From an uncultured Paenibacillaceae bacterium (lineage in GTDB: Bacteria; Bacillota; Bacilli; Paenibacillales; DA-C8): a DNA stretch of 42,641 nt. Each line of letters begins with the position of its first letter. The stretch's first letter is position 1. Shown here piece after piece: positions 33,186-41,572 of this stretch. A program made the position numbers and the translations under genes. The DNA is taken from assembly GCA_937957685.1 (NCBI GenBank), contig CALGAO010000133.1:1-42641 (forward strand), written 5' to 3'. The notes below the pieces were generated by a model. That model had not been told where the DNA came from and made no database searches. It saw only the letters and a list, made by a program, of their open reading frames with translations.

Positions 33186-33202
33186 TATCATGTATCATGA
33201 TA
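33186..33202. promoter_or_regulatory. Palindrome upstream of topoisomerase III
   Basis: TATCATG-TAT-CATGATA, perfect 7-bp arms, 38 bases before the topB ATG. It contains TATCATG like the outer halves of the lasso/EPS operators but with different centre spacing, so I do not count it as a fourth copy. A short hairpin CCACAG-G-CTGTGG lies at 33157-33169. Confidence 0.4.
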
Positions 33203-33239
33203 TGCCTGATTACAAGGAATGCGGAGGATCGAACTTGGC

Positions 33240-35435
33240 ATGAAAAGCGTAGTATTGGCAGAGAAACCATCGGTGGCAAGAGACATCGCGCGCGTGCTCC
33301 GATGTACGACCAAGGGCAACGGCTGTCTGGAAGGCGAGCGGTACGTCGTGACCTGGGCGCTTGGCCATCTGGTGACGTTGGCTGACCCCGAGGAGTACGA
33401 TGAAGCGTATAAAACCTGGCGGTTGGACGATCTGCCGCTGCTTCCCTCGCCGCTCAAGCTGACCGTCATCAGGCAGAGCAGCAAACAGTTCCAGGCGGTG
33501 AAGCAGCAGCTTCTGCGCAAGGATGTCGGAGAAGTGATCATCGCGACGGACGCCGGGCGCGAAGGTGAGCTAGTGGCTCGCTGGATCCTCGCCAAGGCGG
33601 GCGTTCGCAAGCCGATCAGGCGGCTGTGGATCTCGTCCGTGACGGACAAGGCCATCGCCGATGGCTTCCGGCAGCTGAAGGACGGCCGTCAGTATGATCA
33701 TCTGTATGCCTCCGCCGAAGCCCGCGCCCAGGCGGACTGGTATGTGGGCATCAATGCGACGCGCGCGCTCACGTGCAAGTTCAATGCGCAGCTCTCCTGC
33801 GGACGCGTTCAGACGCCTACGCTGGCGATCATCGCGAAGCGCGAGCAGGAGATCCGCTCGTTCCAGCCGAGAGCGTATTATGGCTTGACGGCATCGGCGA
33901 ACGGACTGAAGCTGACCTGGCAGCACAAGCATACGAAGTCGATGCGCAGCTTCGACAGACAGGAGATCGAAGCGCTGCAGCGCAGGCTGGCTGGCAAGGA
34001 CGCGAAGATCACGAGCATCGAGAAGAAGCATCGGAAGAAGTATGCCCCTGCCCTGTATGATCTGACGGAGCTGCAGCGCGACGCCAACAGGCTGTACGGA
34101 TATTCGGCCAAGGAGACGCTCTCGGCGATGCAGAGCCTGTATGAGCAGCACAAGGCGCTGACGTATCCGCGAACCGATTCCCGCTATCTGTCCTCGGATA
34201 TCGTCGAGACGCTGCCTGAGCGCCTGCGCGCTGTCAGCTTCCCGCCGTACAGAACCATGGCCGCCCGCATCCTGGGGAGCGGCATTCGCGCGCACCAGGG
34301 CTTCGTCGATGACAGCAAGGTGTCGGATCATCATGCCATCATCCCGACGGAGCAGTCGCCGCTCTATCACAAGCTGTCCGATCGCGAGCGCAAGATCTAT
34401 GACCTCGTCGTCAAGCGCTTCCTCGCCGTGCTTCTGCCGCCGTTCGAATATGACGAGACGAGGATCACGGCGACGATCGATGGGGAGAACTTCACGGCGA
34501 AGGGCAAGATCGTCACTGCCCCTGGCTGGGCGGAGGTGTATGGTCAGCTCGATGACGATGAGGACGGAGAAGAAGACCTGAAGGAGCAGGCTCTGCCGCC
34601 GCTTGGAGTCGGCGATGTGCTGAGATCGCCGGAGCTTGCGATGACGCGAGGCGAGACCAGGCCGCCGAAGCGATTCACCGAGGCGACGCTGCTGTCCGCC
34701 ATGGAGAATCCGGCTCCTTACATGTCCGGCGAGAGCAGCGAGTTGATCCGCACGCTCCATCGCTCGGGCGGTCTGGGCACCGTGGCGACGCGAGCGGACA
34801 TCATCGAGAAGCTGTTCGACAATTTCTATATCGAGAAGCGCGGACAGGAGATCCACATGACCTCCAAGGGGCTGCAGCTGCTGGAGCTCGTCCCGGAAGA
34901 GCTGAAATCCCCGGTCATGACGGCGGAATGGGAGATGAAGCTGGAGAGCATCGCCACCGGCAAGCTGGACAAGCAGGCGTTTATTCGCGAGATGCAGGCA
35001 TTCGCCAGGGAGGCCGTGCAGGAGATCAGGAACAGCACCAGGACGTTCAGGCATGACAATCTCACCACGACCAGGTGTCCGAACTGCGGCAAGGCGATGC
35101 TGGAAGTCAAGGGCAGGCGAGGCCGCATGCTGGTCTGCAGCGATCGCGAGTGCGGTCATCGCAAGACGGTCGCCATATCGACCAATGCCCGTTGTCCGAA
35201 TTGCATGAAGCGCATGGAGCTGCGAGGCGAGGGAGATGGCAGGATCTTCGTCTGCGCATGCGGGTACCGCGAGAAGCTGAGCGCCTACGAGAAGCGGAAG
35301 GCGGAGAGAACGCCGGGCGTCAGCAAGCGCGAGGTGCAGCAATATCTGCGCAAGCAGCAACAGCAGCAGGACGAGCCGCTGAACACGGCGCTTGCGGATG
35401 CGCTGGCGAAACTGAAGCTGCATCAGGAAGAGTAG
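33240..35435 (+). CDS. topB: DNA topoisomerase III
   Basis: A 731-residue type IA topoisomerase, close to the B. subtilis TopB length. The TOPRIM domain has VVLAEKPSVARDIARVL and ATDAGREGELVARWI; the active-site tyrosine is in TYPRTDSRYL (Tyr309); NAQLSCGRVQTPTLA is conserved. The C-terminus has two zinc-ribbon-like segments (CPNCGKAML with CSDRECG; CPNCMKRM with CACGY; the last having CxC rather than the full set), then a Gln/Lys-rich tail. The enzyme relaxes negative supercoils and decatenates replication intermediates. ATG 33240 follows GCGGAGGA at a somewhat long 12 bases; ATG 33219 in frame touches its own ribosome site. Confidence 0.95.
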   Translation: MKSVVLAEKPSVARDIARVLRCTTKGNGCLEGERYVVTWALGHLVTLADPEEYDEAYKTWRLDDLPLLPSPLKLTVIRQSSKQFQAVKQQLLRKDVGEVIIATDAGREGELVARWILAKAGVRKPIRRLWISSVTDKAIADGFRQLKDGRQYDHLYASAEARAQADWYVGINATRALTCKFNAQLSCGRVQTPTLAIIAKREQEIRSFQPRAYYGLTASANGLKLTWQHKHTKSMRSFDRQEIEALQRRLAGKDAKITSIEKKHRKKYAPALYDLTELQRDANRLYGYSAKETLSAMQSLYEQHKALTYPRTDSRYLSSDIVETLPERLRAVSFPPYRTMAARILGSGIRAHQGFVDDSKVSDHHAIIPTEQSPLYHKLSDRERKIYDLVVKRFLAVLLPPFEYDETRITATIDGENFTAKGKIVTAPGWAEVYGQLDDDEDGEEDLKEQALPPLGVGDVLRSPELAMTRGETRPPKRFTEATLLSAMENPAPYMSGESSELIRTLHRSGGLGTVATRADIIEKLFDNFYIEKRGQEIHMTSKGLQLLELVPEELKSPVMTAEWEMKLESIATGKLDKQAFIREMQAFAREAVQEIRNSTRTFRHDNLTTTRCPNCGKAMLEVKGRRGRMLVCSDRECGHRKTVAISTNARCPNCMKRMELRGEGDGRIFVCACGYREKLSAYEKRKAERTPGVSKREVQQYLRKQQQQQDEPLNTALADALAKLKLHQEE

Positions 35436-35486
35436 GCAGCCGCTCCATGACGGACTATTGGATTGCATGAAGAATATGGCGAAAAA

Positions 35487-35529
35487 GGGGCTTCCCGATG
35501 TCATCACCGATGACAAATGGGACAGCCCC
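35487..35529. terminator. Long hairpin after topB; T-tract on the minus strand
   Basis: GGGGCT (35487-35492) with AGCCCC (35524-35529), TCCC with GGGA inside, and GTCATC-ACC-GATGAC at the tip make a long stem. On the plus strand no T-run follows (TGGTTAATTC), while five A precede it, so it is a canonical terminator only for minus-strand transcription. For topB it may just protect the mRNA end. Confidence 0.5.
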
Positions 35530-35568
35530 TGGTTAATTCTATGGAATATATTACTAGCAAATAGAGTA

Positions 35569-35597
35569 TTGAAATTGAATCATATTTTTGATAGAAT
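35569..35597 (+). promoter_or_regulatory. Sigma-A-type promoter of the sigma-factor gene
   Basis: TTGAAA (35569-35574), exactly 17 bases, TAGAAT (35592-35597) with TGA before the -10 (extended -10). This is the best housekeeping promoter I found in the window. The transcript would have a leader of ~115 bases, which contains a 9-bp direct repeat TTGCGAATC (35669-35677 and 35685-35693). Confidence 0.7.
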
Positions 35598-35716
35598 AAC
35601 GAATACTACGTGTGAACCCGAAATATCTTTTAATATAACACAGCCGATTCCTGGTTGTCAATGAGGTTTTGCGAATCCTGGTATTTGCGAATCTACTGTA
35701 TAAAAGGGGTGCCGAT

Positions 35717-36841
35717 ATGAGCGTTCCAACCAAAGATGAGGTAGTATCAGCCAAGTCGGAGATTGCTGCGGAGCGGTCTGCCGAGCAGGTGATGCGGCAA
35801 TTGCTGGAGGAAGGCAAGAAGCAATCTTCCCTTTCCTACAAGGACATCATGGATAGGCTGGCTCCGTATGAAGTAAGTCCGGAACAGCTGGATGAATTCC
35901 TTGAGCAGCTGGCTGAGTCAGGAATCGCGGTGGAGGATGAAGAGGACCAGGATTTTGACAGCGCTGATCATGACCATCTGGCCGTGCACGAATTTATCGG
36001 ATCGACCGATGCGGCTACCAGCGATTCGGTTCGCATGTATCTGAAGGAGATCGGTCGAGTGGAACTGTTGTCGGCGGAGGAAGAGATAGAGCTCGCGAAA
36101 CGGATCGCCCAGGGTGACAAGGAAGCAAAGCGCAGGCTGGCAGAAGCGAACCTTCGGCTTGTCGTCAGCATCGCCCGCAAATATGCAGGCAGAGGTCTGA
36201 TGTTTCTCGATCTGATCCAGGAAGGGAATATGGGGCTGATGAAGGCCGTCGAGAAATTCGATTACAGGAAAGGCTTCAAGTTCAGCACCTACGCCACCTG
36301 GTGGATTCGCCAGGCGATCTCGCGCGCGATCGCGGACCAGGCCCGAACGATTCGCATCCCGGTGCACATGGTGGAGACGATCAACAAGTATATACGCGTC
36401 TCCAGACAGCTGCATCAGGATCTGGGACGCGAGCCAACACCGGAGGAGATCGCGCAGGAGATGGGGCTGACACCTGAGAAGGTGCGCGAGATCATGAAGA
36501 TCGCCCAGGAACCGATCTCTCTCGAAACGCCGGTCGGGGAAGAGAATGATTCGAGCCTTGGCGACTTCATCGAAGATCATGAGGTGATGGCGCCTGCGGA
36601 TGCGGCCTCCTATGAGATGTTGAAGGAGCAGATCAGCGAGGTGCTGGACACGCTCACGGAGCGGGAGGAGAGCGTGCTCAGGCTGCGTTTCGGCCTGGAT
36701 GACGGGCGTTCCCGCACGCTGGAGGAAGTCGGCAAGGTGTTCGGCGTTACCCGCGAGCGCATTCGCCAGATCGAGGCGAAGGCGCTGCGCAAGCTGAGAC
36801 ATCCGAGCAGGAGCAAGCAATTGAAGGACTTTATGGAATAA
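35717..36841 (+). CDS. sigA: RNA polymerase primary-type sigma factor (RpoD/SigA)
   Basis: A 374-residue sigma-70 protein, almost collinear with B. subtilis SigA (371). Region 1.1 (about 22-75), region 1.2 (DSVRMYLKEIGRVELLSAEEEIELAKRI), region 2 (NLRLVVSIARKYAGRGLMFLDLIQEGN and KFSTYATWWIRQAISRAIADQARTIRIP), region 3 (REPTPEEIAQEMGLTPEKV) and region 4 with its helix-turn-helix (TLEEVGKVFGVTRERIRQIEAKAL) are all intact. ATG 35717 follows AAGGGGTG; an in-frame ATG 48 bases upstream has no such site. In most Firmicutes sigA follows dnaG; here topB is upstream and no dnaG is in view, so this may be a second RpoD paralogue or a relocated sole copy. Divergence from SigA is mainly in region 1.1 and the linker. 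Confidence 0.93.
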   Translation: MSVPTKDEVVSAKSEIAAERSAEQVMRQLLEEGKKQSSLSYKDIMDRLAPYEVSPEQLDEFLEQLAESGIAVEDEEDQDFDSADHDHLAVHEFIGSTDAATSDSVRMYLKEIGRVELLSAEEEIELAKRIAQGDKEAKRRLAEANLRLVVSIARKYAGRGLMFLDLIQEGNMGLMKAVEKFDYRKGFKFSTYATWWIRQAISRAIADQARTIRIPVHMVETINKYIRVSRQLHQDLGREPTPEEIAQEMGLTPEKVREIMKIAQEPISLETPVGEENDSSLGDFIEDHEVMAPADAASYEMLKEQISEVLDTLTEREESVLRLRFGLDDGRSRTLEEVGKVFGVTRERIRQIEAKALRKLRHPSRSKQLKDFME

Positions 36842-36869
36842 TCGATCTTTATATAGAACGTTTGAAGTG

Positions 36870-36903
36870 AGGGCGGTATGCGGATGCCGCCCTTGTTTGT
36901 TTG
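36870..36903 (+). terminator. Intrinsic terminator of the sigma-factor gene
   Basis: AGGGCGG (36870-36876) pairs with CCGCCCT (36887-36893), followed by TGTTTGTTTG. It lies 28 bases after the sigma-factor stop and before the convergent deaminase gene. Confidence 0.75.
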
Positions 36904-36947
36904 CTGTGAGTATGCCCGGGCGGGCGTATCGTGCATCGGCATCATGC

Positions 36948-37436
36948 CTAATACTCGATCTTGTCCTCGGCGCTTGTCCAGGCTTCAAAAGGCGCGTTGT
37001 CGTGCCCGGTCGTGATTCTCTTCATCCCGATCGACCGCTGCTCCATCGGCAGCTCGATCTGCTCGTAGATGAAGTGGTCGTCGAAGCCCGCCCTTGCCGC
37101 TTCGTGCTTCGTTGCTGCGAAGTACACCGCTCTGAGTCTCGCCCAATAGATCGCCCCGATGCACATCGGGCATGGCTCGCAGCTCGAATAGATGACGCAA
37201 TCCGTCAGCTGGAAGCTGCCGAGGTTGCGGCAAGCATCTCGGATCGCCTGCACTTCGGCATGCGCTGTCGGGTCATTCAGCGCCGTGACTTCATTCTTGC
37301 CCACGCCGATGATCTTCCCGTCCTTCACCACGATGGCGCCGAAGGGTCCTCCCCTGCGGCTGTGGACATTGCTCACCGCGATGTCGATCGCTTGCTGTAT
37401 CCACTGCTGATGCTCCTGATGTTCTTTGTGTGCCAT
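36948..37436 (-). CDS. guaD: Guanine deaminase (nucleoside/cytidine deaminase fold)
   Basis: A 162-residue zinc deaminase very like B. subtilis GuaD: GGPFGAIVVKDGKIIG, the zinc/proton-shuttle motif TAHAEV (His59, Glu61), SSCEPCPMCIGAIYWAR (Cys89, Cys92), FDDHFIYEQIELP and a C-terminal EDKIEY that in GuaD closes the active site. It converts guanine to xanthine and ammonia for purine salvage or nitrogen supply. The start is the ATG at 37436, seven bases after GGGGGTGAT; an in-frame ATG nine codons earlier overlaps that region and lacks a site. TATAAT-like hexamers occur upstream, but I see no purine riboswitch. Confidence 0.9.
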   Translation of the reverse strand: MAHKEHQEHQQWIQQAIDIAVSNVHSRRGGPFGAIVVKDGKIIGVGKNEVTALNDPTAHAEVQAIRDACRNLGSFQLTDCVIYSSCEPCPMCIGAIYWARLRAVYFAATKHEAARAGFDDHFIYEQIELPMEQRSIGMKRITTGHDNAPFEAWTSAEDKIEY

Positions 37437-37668
37437 CTGTTCATCACCCCCGATTATACGCATTCATCCATCATCCTATTATATGGCATTCGTGGATAAA
37501 ATGCGAGATAATGACAGGAGAGCAACAGGATGATCGACAAGAAGTTGTCACAGCCAACATGGCTATAGATCGCCGGGTGGATGAGCCTGCCCGGGTGCGT
37601 TGCGATAGAACTGTTCAGGCGATCCATCCAGGCTGTGAGCGGAGATCGATATCGGGAGGGACGGGAAG

Positions 37669-39561
37669 ATGCGACTGTCTGCATTGATCAGTGACGGCAT
37701 GGTGCTGCAGCGGAATGCAAGGACGGCGATATGGGGAAGCGTGGAGCGGGAAGAGCGCGTGCGGATCCGCTTCCTGGGGCGCACATATGAAACGCGAGCG
37801 GATGCGCAGGGCAACTGGAAGATCGTGATGGAGAATCTTCCTGCGGGCGGCCCGCATGAGCTGTACATATCCGCAGATGGCGAGGAGCGGATCATCCGGG
37901 ATGTGATGGTCGGCGATGTGTGGCTGCTCGGCGGTCAATCCAACATGGAACTGCCGGTGAGGAGGACTCTGGATCGGCTGGAGGATGAGGTGCGTGAAGT
38001 CGATCTTCCGCACATTCGCCAATTCAGCGTTCCGCTTCACGTCTCGTTTGCCGGACCTCGTCCGGATGTGACGGAGGGGAACTGGATTCGCGCCGTCGGT
38101 CAGGACGTCATGGACTTCAGCGGGGTCGGTTTTTTCTTTGCCAGAGCCTTGTATGAGAAGTATGGCGTGCCGATCGGGCTCATCCGCACAGCGGTGGGCG
38201 GTTCGCCCATTGAGGCGTGGCTCAGCGAGGAGACGATCGGACAGTATCCGGAGCTTAAGGAAGAGCTTGAACGGTGCAAGAACGAATCCTTCGTCGCATC
38301 GGTGATCCGGTCGGATGAAGCGAGAGCCGCCCGTTGGTACGCCAGATTGAACGAACAGGATCAGGGACTGAAGGAAGGCTGGTACCTGCCCGACGATGAC
38401 AGCGCGGCATGGCGAACTTTCGCTGTCCCTGATTCCTGGCAGGGCAGCGAGCTTGAAGAGGTGCGCGGCTCGGTCTGGTTCCGCCGGACCTTCGAGGTTC
38501 CCGCATCCATGGCGGGATGTGAGGCGAAGCTGCTGCTCGGCACGATCGTCGATGCCGATGATACTTATGTGAATGGAACGCTTGTCGGCAGCACCGCCTA
38601 TCGGTATCCGCCCAGGCGCTACCCGCTTCCGGCCGGCGTGCTCAAGGAAGGCCTTAATACGATTGCTGTCCGCGTGCTCAGCGTTCGCCATACCGGCGAG
38701 TTCATCCGGGACATGCCGTACCGGATTCGCGCGAACGGACAGGAGATCGGCCTCGAAGGCGTGTGGCGATATCGGATCGGGGCGACGGCTGACGAGCTTC
38801 CGGAGCAGACATTCTTCCAATGGAAGCCTTGTGGGCTGTTCAACGGGATGATCGCGCCGCTGCGCCAATATGCGCTTGCGGGCGTGCTCTGGTACCAGGG
38901 CGAGTCCAACACGCATCAACCTCTTGGCTACAGCGGTCTGTTCCAACATCTGGCCAGGGACTGGAGAGCCATATTCGGGCGGGGGGATCTGCCGATCATC
39001 TATGCGCAGCTGCCGAACTTCGGACCGGAGGCCATCTATCAGGAGGACAGCCGGTGGGCCGTGCTGCGCCATGAGCAGCTTCGCTGCCTGGCCACTTCCG
39101 GAACCGCCATGGCGGTGACGATCGATGTCGGAGAGCATAATGACCTGCATCCGCAGGACAAAAAAACGGTCGGTGAGCGAATGGCCAGATGCGCCATGCG
39201 ACACGTCTACGGCGAGGACATCGTGTCGAGCGGGCCGATCTACAAGGCGATGGAGATCGCAAACGACAGGATCCATATCCGCTTCGACCATGTGGGCGGC
39301 GGCCTCGTCGCGCGAGGTGGCGATCCCGGCGGTTTCGCGATCTGCGGGGCGGATGGCAGGTTCTTGCCCGCCCGTGCGGCGATCGCCGGCGAGCAGGTGA
39401 TCGTCTGGCATGAGCAGATCCATGCGCCTGTCCATGTGCGATACGCCTGGGCGGACAATCCGGCCGACGCCAATCTGTACAATGCGGAGGGACTTCCCGC
39501 TTCGCCTTTCACCACGGAGGAATCCCTCGAACCAGATCCAGTACGGAGGAACCCATCATGA
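37669..39561 (+). CDS. Sialate O-acetylesterase family protein with inserted jelly-roll domain
   Basis: A 630-residue carbohydrate esterase of the SGNH (SASA) type. The nucleophile is Ser91 in LLGGQSNME; the second block WYQGESNT and the C-terminal acid-base block DVGEHNDLHPQDKKTVGERMA complete the catalytic site. Between the two halves of the esterase lies a beta-galactosidase-like jelly-roll (about 235-345: WRTFAVPDSWQ, VWFRRTFEVP, DDTYVNGTLVGST), probably a carbohydrate-binding insert. No signal peptide is visible, so it acts in the cytoplasm on imported acetylated sugars or oligosaccharides; true sialic acid need not be the substrate. ATG 37669 follows GGGAGGGACGGG. It overlaps the next gene by four bases (ATGA). 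Confidence 0.85.
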   Translation: MRLSALISDGMVLQRNARTAIWGSVEREERVRIRFLGRTYETRADAQGNWKIVMENLPAGGPHELYISADGEERIIRDVMVGDVWLLGGQSNMELPVRRTLDRLEDEVREVDLPHIRQFSVPLHVSFAGPRPDVTEGNWIRAVGQDVMDFSGVGFFFARALYEKYGVPIGLIRTAVGGSPIEAWLSEETIGQYPELKEELERCKNESFVASVIRSDEARAARWYARLNEQDQGLKEGWYLPDDDSAAWRTFAVPDSWQGSELEEVRGSVWFRRTFEVPASMAGCEAKLLLGTIVDADDTYVNGTLVGSTAYRYPPRRYPLPAGVLKEGLNTIAVRVLSVRHTGEFIRDMPYRIRANGQEIGLEGVWRYRIGATADELPEQTFFQWKPCGLFNGMIAPLRQYALAGVLWYQGESNTHQPLGYSGLFQHLARDWRAIFGRGDLPIIYAQLPNFGPEAIYQEDSRWAVLRHEQLRCLATSGTAMAVTIDVGEHNDLHPQDKKTVGERMARCAMRHVYGEDIVSSGPIYKAMEIANDRIHIRFDHVGGGLVARGGDPGGFAICGADGRFLPARAAIAGEQVIVWHEQIHAPVHVRYAWADNPADANLYNAEGLPASPFTTEESLEPDPVRRNPS

Positions 39562-40589
39562 ACACACATCGAGTTGAACCTGGACAACTGCTGGCCCCAT
39601 ACTTTCCTGATTCGTCCTGGATGCTGCTGGACATGCGGGGAAGCGGGGTCAACAATACGACGAGCTTCATCGAAACGCGCGAGGGTCGTTTCGTGCTGCG
39701 AGTCTACGAGACGCATCGGGATGAAGAGAAGGTCCGCTTCGAGCATGATGTGCTGCTCCGGCTGGCGGAGCTGGAGCTGCCCATACGCACGCCGGCTCCG
39801 GTGCGGACAAGCGACGGGAATACATACGTTCGAACACGGGATGGCAAGCTGGCCGCCCTGTTTCGGTACATCGACGGCAAACCGCCTGATCTTGGAGATC
39901 TCGGCCAGCTGCGGCAGTTCGGAGAAGCGACGGCCCACCTGAGCCGTGCGCTTGCCAGCATCCGAACGGAGCTTCAGGCGGCATACCCGCCTTATTATGA
40001 GATTGAGCATGCTCACCCGCGATGCAGTCTGTCTCAGCTATTGGAACTGTGCGCTCATCCGCCAGCGCCGTTCGATGATGCCGGGCTGGCCCGCATGCTC
40101 GCGGAGCTCGTCCCCTCCATCACCGGTCTGAAGCGGGAGTTGCCCCGCCTTGGCAATCTGCCGCATCAGCTGATTCACGGGGATCTGAACGCATCCAATG
40201 CGCTTGCGGATGAGGCGGGGCGGATCTCAGCGATCCTTGATTTTGAATTTGTCACATACGATCTGCGGGTAATGGAGGCGGCTGTTTTCCTGTCCGATAT
40301 GGTCAGAAGCGGCGAGGCGGCGGGAAGCTCGCTGAACAGAGCGGAAGCCTTCCTCACGGGCTATTGCAGCTTGCTCGAGCTGACCGGTGAGGAGATCGAG
40401 GCATTGCCATCCCTCATGCTGCTGCGCCGTCTCGATGTGCTGATCCATTTCCTCGGCCGCTATTGGGACGGGATCGACGGACCGGAGCAGACGATGAGGC
40501 AGATCGCCGGCATGCATGCCATGAGCCGCTGGCTGGAGCGGAACGAGGCCGCACTGAGAGAGGTGCTTGAACGTGGAACCGTCCGTTAA
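39558..40589 (+). CDS. APH-fold small-molecule kinase (phosphotransferase family)
   Basis: A 343-residue protein of the aminoglycoside phosphotransferase/homoserine kinase II superfamily. HGDLNASN (207-214) is the catalytic loop and DFEF (228-231) the metal-binding segment; the N-lobe has the nucleotide loop GSGVNNTTSFIE and RFVLRVY with the phosphate-binding position occupied by Arg instead of Lys. It would phosphorylate a small hydroxyl compound. Translational coupling to the esterase (4-base overlap) suggests that the substrate is a sugar or amino-sugar released by it. I do not call antibiotic resistance: these proteins are common housekeeping kinases in Bacillales. Confidence 0.78.
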   Translation: MNTHRVEPGQLLAPYFPDSSWMLLDMRGSGVNNTTSFIETREGRFVLRVYETHRDEEKVRFEHDVLLRLAELELPIRTPAPVRTSDGNTYVRTRDGKLAALFRYIDGKPPDLGDLGQLRQFGEATAHLSRALASIRTELQAAYPPYYEIEHAHPRCSLSQLLELCAHPPAPFDDAGLARMLAELVPSITGLKRELPRLGNLPHQLIHGDLNASNALADEAGRISAILDFEFVTYDLRVMEAAVFLSDMVRSGEAAGSSLNRAEAFLTGYCSLLELTGEEIEALPSLMLLRRLDVLIHFLGRYWDGIDGPEQTMRQIAGMHAMSRWLERNEAALREVLERGTVR

Positions 40590-40595
40590 CCGGAC

Positions 40596-40612
40596 ATGGT
40601 ACCAGGTACCAT
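40596..40612. promoter_or_regulatory. Palindrome between the kinase and GAF-reductase genes
   Basis: ATGGTACC-A-GGTACCAT: perfect 8-bp arms around one base, preceded by GTCCG-TTAAC-CGGAC straddling the kinase stop. It is 150 bases upstream of the next ATG. It could be an operator or, in RNA, a hairpin; no T-run follows. Confidence 0.4.
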
Positions 40613-40761
40613 GGCAACTGAGATCAGGCAATTGAGTGACGGATATCAACAAGATCAAGCCGTCAGCCAGGCTTGACCTCCGACGTGCGGCTCAGGCATG
40701 TCGAGGTTCGCCTCAGGCATAAACTTGGCGAGACGGGCTTAACCGCCAGGAGGATGAGAGG

Positions 40762-41247
40762 ATGTTTCAGAGAATCGGATATACGCAATCGCGCGAAGAG
40801 AATTACAGGACGTTGCTCGGGCAGCTGGACGCGCTGCTGCAGGGAGAGAGCAACCGGATCGCCAATCTGGCGAATGCCAGCGCCTTGCTGCATCAATTTA
40901 TGGAGGACGTGAACTGGGTCGGCTTCTATCTGCTGGAAGGCGATGAGCTTGTCCTGGGGCCCTTCCAGGGGCTGCCTGCCTGCACCCGCATCCCGCTTGG
41001 TCGGGGCGTATGCGGCACAGCAGCCGTCAGGCTGGAGACGGTGAGAGTGGAGGATGTGCATCAATTCCCCGGTCACATCGCTTGTGACGCGGCATCCCGC
41101 TCGGAGATCGTCGTCCCGATGCTCCATGATGACCGGCTGGTCGGTGTCCTGGATATCGACAGTCCGAAGCTGAACCGCTTCGATGACGTGGACCAGGATG
41201 GGCTGGAGCGCTTCGTCAAGGTATTGATGCAGCATTGTCAGGGGTAG
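40762..41247 (+). CDS. Free-methionine-(R)-sulfoxide reductase (GAF domain)
   Basis: A 161-residue GAF-domain protein of the fRMsr family (E. coli MsrC, B. subtilis YtsP). The three conserved cysteines are present: Cys74 (LPACTRIPLG), Cys84 (RGVCGTAA) and Cys108 (HIACDAASRSEIVVP). NWVGFYLLEGDELVLGPFQG and VLDIDSP are typical. It reduces free methionine-R-sulfoxide with thioredoxin-type electrons. ATG 40762 follows AGGAGGATGAGAGG. Confidence 0.92.
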   Translation: MFQRIGYTQSREENYRTLLGQLDALLQGESNRIANLANASALLHQFMEDVNWVGFYLLEGDELVLGPFQGLPACTRIPLGRGVCGTAAVRLETVRVEDVHQFPGHIACDAASRSEIVVPMLHDDRLVGVLDIDSPKLNRFDDVDQDGLERFVKVLMQHCQG

Positions 41248-41572
41248 AGGACGCAGCAGGTTGAGGGGCACATGTTCCCAGGTACAGGATTGTTCCCATG
41301 GAGAGGCTGGGATGTCATCCCTGCCATCCGCACTGTTGGTCTTCGCCGAACCGATCAATGTCTGATTCCGCCAGTGATCCGCAGAATCTCCGCCATGGGA
41401 CTGTTCTCCGTCTGTGAGAGGGGGCGGTCGATTTGATCGTAATGGGAACAAGAGTTCGCTGACAAGATGATGTCGCGATTCCATGATATAGTAGAAATAT
41501 CCAGACGATCGCTGGTGCGGCAAGCCATATGAGCGATATGCTGCTAATCTGATCATGTCAAGAGGTTGGATC
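41248..41572. other. Intergenic region before the diguanylate cyclase gene
   Basis: No coding sequence recognised. An extended -10 (TGATATAGT, about 41486-41494) is the best promoter element for the downstream gene, with a poor -35. No terminator with a T-run follows the reductase gene. Confidence 0.35.

Noticed and set aside
33570..35516. 648-codon minus-strand frame opposite topB
   Set aside because: Shadow of a high-GC gene; topB is unambiguous, and the frame has no domain or ribosome site.
37437..37668. Purine riboswitch or PurR box upstream of guanine deaminase
   Set aside because: The conserved loop and junction sequences of the purine aptamer are absent; only TATAAT-like hexamers are seen.
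37615..39435. 606-codon minus-strand frame opposite the SASA-type esterase
   Set aside because: Same reason; the plus-strand protein has intact catalytic motifs.
39558..40589. Aminoglycoside resistance gene
   Set aside because: The APH fold is shared by many metabolic kinases; the coupling to a carbohydrate esterase points to metabolism.
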